A DNA stretch of 64,000 nt from Caulobacter sp. NIBR2454 (GTDB taxonomy: Bacteria > Pseudomonadota > Alphaproteobacteria > Caulobacterales > Caulobacteraceae): positions 1,745,001 to 1,809,000 of the forward strand of contig NZ_CP114871.1 in assembly GCF_027474405.1 (NCBI RefSeq), given 5' to 3'. Each line of letters starts with the position of its first letter. The stretch's first letter is position 1. The position numbers and the translations under genes were made by a program. Positions 62,578-64,000 of this stretch are shown here, piece after piece. Under the pieces are notes generated by a model, which was not told where the DNA came from, did not search any database, and saw nothing but the letters and a program-made list of their open reading frames with translations.

Positions 62578-63233
62578 CCGGCGTCGCGCAGGCCGGTTCG
62601 ACGCTGGATCGCCGCCTCAAGGCTCGACCACAGCAGGGCGACTTCCTGCGCGGCGGGGTCCTTGGGGCTCCATTCAAGCGTGGAGCGGCCCCGCGCGATG
62701 GCTTGCTGGAACATCACGCGTGACCGCAGGCCCGTGGGCGCGATGGGCAGGCCGCTGAAGCGAAGGGCCTCGATGGCCTTGAGCACAGCGGGCGCTTCAA
62801 ACCCGTTGCGGCGGGCCGGCGCCTGGTTGAGCACGATCATCGCCGGCTTGCCCAGCCGCCGCACCATCTCGGCGGATCGGGTGATGGAGGCGATGTCCAG
62901 GAAGCTTGGTCGGCAAACCAGAATGCAGAAGTCGACACAGTTGGCGACCTGGACCACCTCGGCCTCCGGCGCTGCGGGTGTGTCGACGAACAGGTAGTCC
63001 ATGCCCGATCGTTCGGCCGCGGCACGGATCTGGAAGACCTTTCCCGCGCTGGTCTCGGCCAGTTCGGGCCCCGGCTCCGTCCGCGCCCGCAGGCTGTCGG
63101 TGGCCGAGCGCTGCGGATCGGCGTCGGCGAGTGTCACCGCGCGACCGTCGAGATAGGCGGCGATGGCCAAGTTGATGGCGAGGGTCGTTTTACCCGCGCC
63201 ACCCTTGCGCGAAAGAACTGCGATCGTCTTCAC
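62574..63233 (-). CDS. Orphan ParA/MinD-like ATPase
   Basis: A 219-residue deviant-Walker P-loop protein. It has the Walker A SRKGGAGKTT (about residues 8-17), the Asp pair ADADPQRSA, and the VDTPAAPEAEV loop. Such proteins position plasmids, chemotaxis arrays or other cargo on the nucleoid or membrane. There is no ParB-like partner next to it, which makes its cargo unknown. The start is GTG at 63233 with GGGAGG upstream; the open frame continues further but that part is not homologous. Confidence 0.85.
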   Translation of the reverse strand: MKTIAVLSRKGGAGKTTLAINLAIAAYLDGRAVTLADADPQRSATDSLRARTEPGPELAETSAGKVFQIRAAAERSGMDYLFVDTPAAPEAEVVQVANCVDFCILVCRPSFLDIASITRSAEMVRRLGKPAMIVLNQAPARRNGFEAPAVLKAIEALRFSGLPIAPTGLRSRVMFQQAIARGRSTLEWSPKDPAAQEVALLWSSLEAAIQRRTGLRDAG

Positions 63234-63553
63234 GGGTCGCCTCCCTGGGCGGAACGATAAGCACTCACCTTCGACAACAGGAAACAGGACGCGGCGCGAG
63301 GCCGGAAAGAACCGGAGGGACGCTGCTCTTGGTAAACACAACAGTCTAGTTGGAAGACTGCGACAAAGCCGCGACGCTTTGACACGCCAGGGCCTCACAA
63401 GACTGGGGAAAGCTCAAGCATACCAACCAAAACAACCTCGCGGCGAATGAAGCGAAGGGCGGTTCGGGGATAGTGCGAGCCCTTATTGTTCGTTGATTCA
63501 TGTAATCTAAATCGCACAAGCGCTTAAGGTTCGGGGGATCAACGAACCGGCAC
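63234..63553. other. Intergenic region between divergent genes
   Basis: A 320-base spacer between the ParA-like gene and the last membrane protein. The right part is AT-rich for this genome (one 60-base row, 63481-63540, has about 43% GC) and likely holds the promoter of the rightward gene. I find no ORF with coding signature, no hairpin terminator and no complete known operator. Confidence 0.5.
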
Positions 63554-64000
63554 ATGAGCCACAGCCGCAAGCACTCACGCAACGCAAAGGACGCCCCGCT
63601 TCCCGATGAGGAGCTGGCGGCGTTTTACGCGCCTGTGGTTCAGATCTATCTGCTGGCCGTGGGCATCTACTACGCCCTGATCACGGTCTTCCACATCCTC
63701 GACGAGACCGGTCTGCAGCGCTGGCTGCTGAGCGCGCTGTCGTTGGCGTCAATGGCGGCGAGCCTGGCTTGTTGCCGCTGGCTGATGACCCCGGGCGTCA
63801 AGTTCTCACGCCTGGAGCTGGGCGCGCTGGTCGGTCACGCGGCGCTGCTGGGCAACGTGCTGGTCTATATGCTGACCCACGCCGAGCCGTACAAGCTGGT
63901 CTATTTCGTGCTTATCGCCATGTCCGTCGCGACAGCCGGACCGAGCAGACGGGTGGTCTATCCGGCGGTGGCGCTGTCGATAGGTTGCCTCATCGTGTTG
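63554..64000 (+). CDS. N-terminal part of a polytopic membrane protein (partial)
   Basis: The gene runs off the window. The 149 visible residues begin MSHSRKHSRNAKDAPLP, then four or five hydrophobic segments (about 27-48, 58-75, 91-109, 115-127 and 136-149). This resembles the membrane-sensing modules in front of histidine kinases or diguanylate cyclases; the catalytic part must lie past 64000. I cannot assign it. Confidence 0.6.
   Translation, partial: MSHSRKHSRNAKDAPLPDEELAAFYAPVVQIYLLAVGIYYALITVFHILDETGLQRWLLSALSLASMAASLACCRWLMTPGVKFSRLELGALVGHAALLGNVLVYMLTHAEPYKLVYFVLIAMSVATAGPSRRVVYPAVALSIGCLIVL

Overview
This window looks like a chromosomal segment of an alphaproteobacterium of the family Caulobacteraceae (Caulobacter, Phenylobacterium or a close relative). 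The evidence is high GC with strong GC bias at third codon positions, a MipZ ATPase, a TipN-like polarity protein, a bactofilin overlapping an M23 peptidase gene, and clustered GANTC (CcrM) sites upstream of mipZ. It is almost entirely ordinary core chromosome: I see no prophage, integrase, transposase, CRISPR array, rRNA or tRNA gene.

Layout. 1-4.6 kb: the end of a class A penicillin-binding protein, RF2, a convergent bactofilin/M23 pair and a Bcp peroxiredoxin. 4.7-11.3 kb: tyrS and anmK (divergent), a secreted SH3 protein, a patch of REP-like hairpins and a UvrD helicase. 11.3-17.8 kb: small and conserved proteins (RHH, Coq4-like, DUF4169, PmoA-like, DUF2171), aspartate aminotransferase, a lipoprotein, a VTT membrane protein, and an XRE/MmyB regulator facing a four-helix membrane protein. 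17.9-20.5 kb: a leucine-rich leader peptide, leuA and a DMT exporter. 20.7-26.6 kb: the elongasome operon mreB-mreC-mreD-mrdA-rodA, followed by a lower-GC serine hydrolase. 27.8-34.3 kb: RsgA, hydrolases and two MFS transporters. 34.3-37.1 kb: cysD-cysNC. 37.4-42.0 kb: a small membrane peptide, tipN, dipeptide epimerase, an initiating sugar transferase and a DUF2188 protein. 42.1-49.1 kb: ppc, a regulatory-looking spacer, eda, a GH130 phosphorylase, an SpoU methyltransferase, a tiny two-gene minus-strand unit and tam. 49.1-55.8 kb: a cNMP-binding patatin protein, then mccB, liuC and mccA for leucine breakdown. 55.8-62.6 kb: DUF1489, mipZ, a membrane J-protein, a SPOR-containing DD-carboxypeptidase, phasin, and a tightly overlapped RidA-GDPD-acyltransferase-HIT operon. 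62.6-64 kb: an orphan ParA-like ATPase and the start of a membrane protein cut by the window edge.

How the genes fit together. Much of the window concerns cell-envelope growth, shape and polarity: PBP1A, bactofilin/M23, MreBCD-PBP2-RodA, AnmK and dipeptide epimerase (wall recycling), DD-carboxypeptidase, TipN and MipZ. The rest is central metabolism: leucine synthesis and breakdown, sulfate activation, PEP carboxylation, Entner-Doudoroff aldolase and PHB granule coating. The most interesting material is small and intergenic: a leuA attenuator-type leader; a minus-strand unit with a 53-residue membrane protein and a 22-codon ORF behind a near-maximal Shine-Dalgarno sequence; a palindrome-hairpin-terminator element between ppc and eda; two related inverted repeats before phasin; and REP pairs. 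No clearly new multi-gene system is visible.
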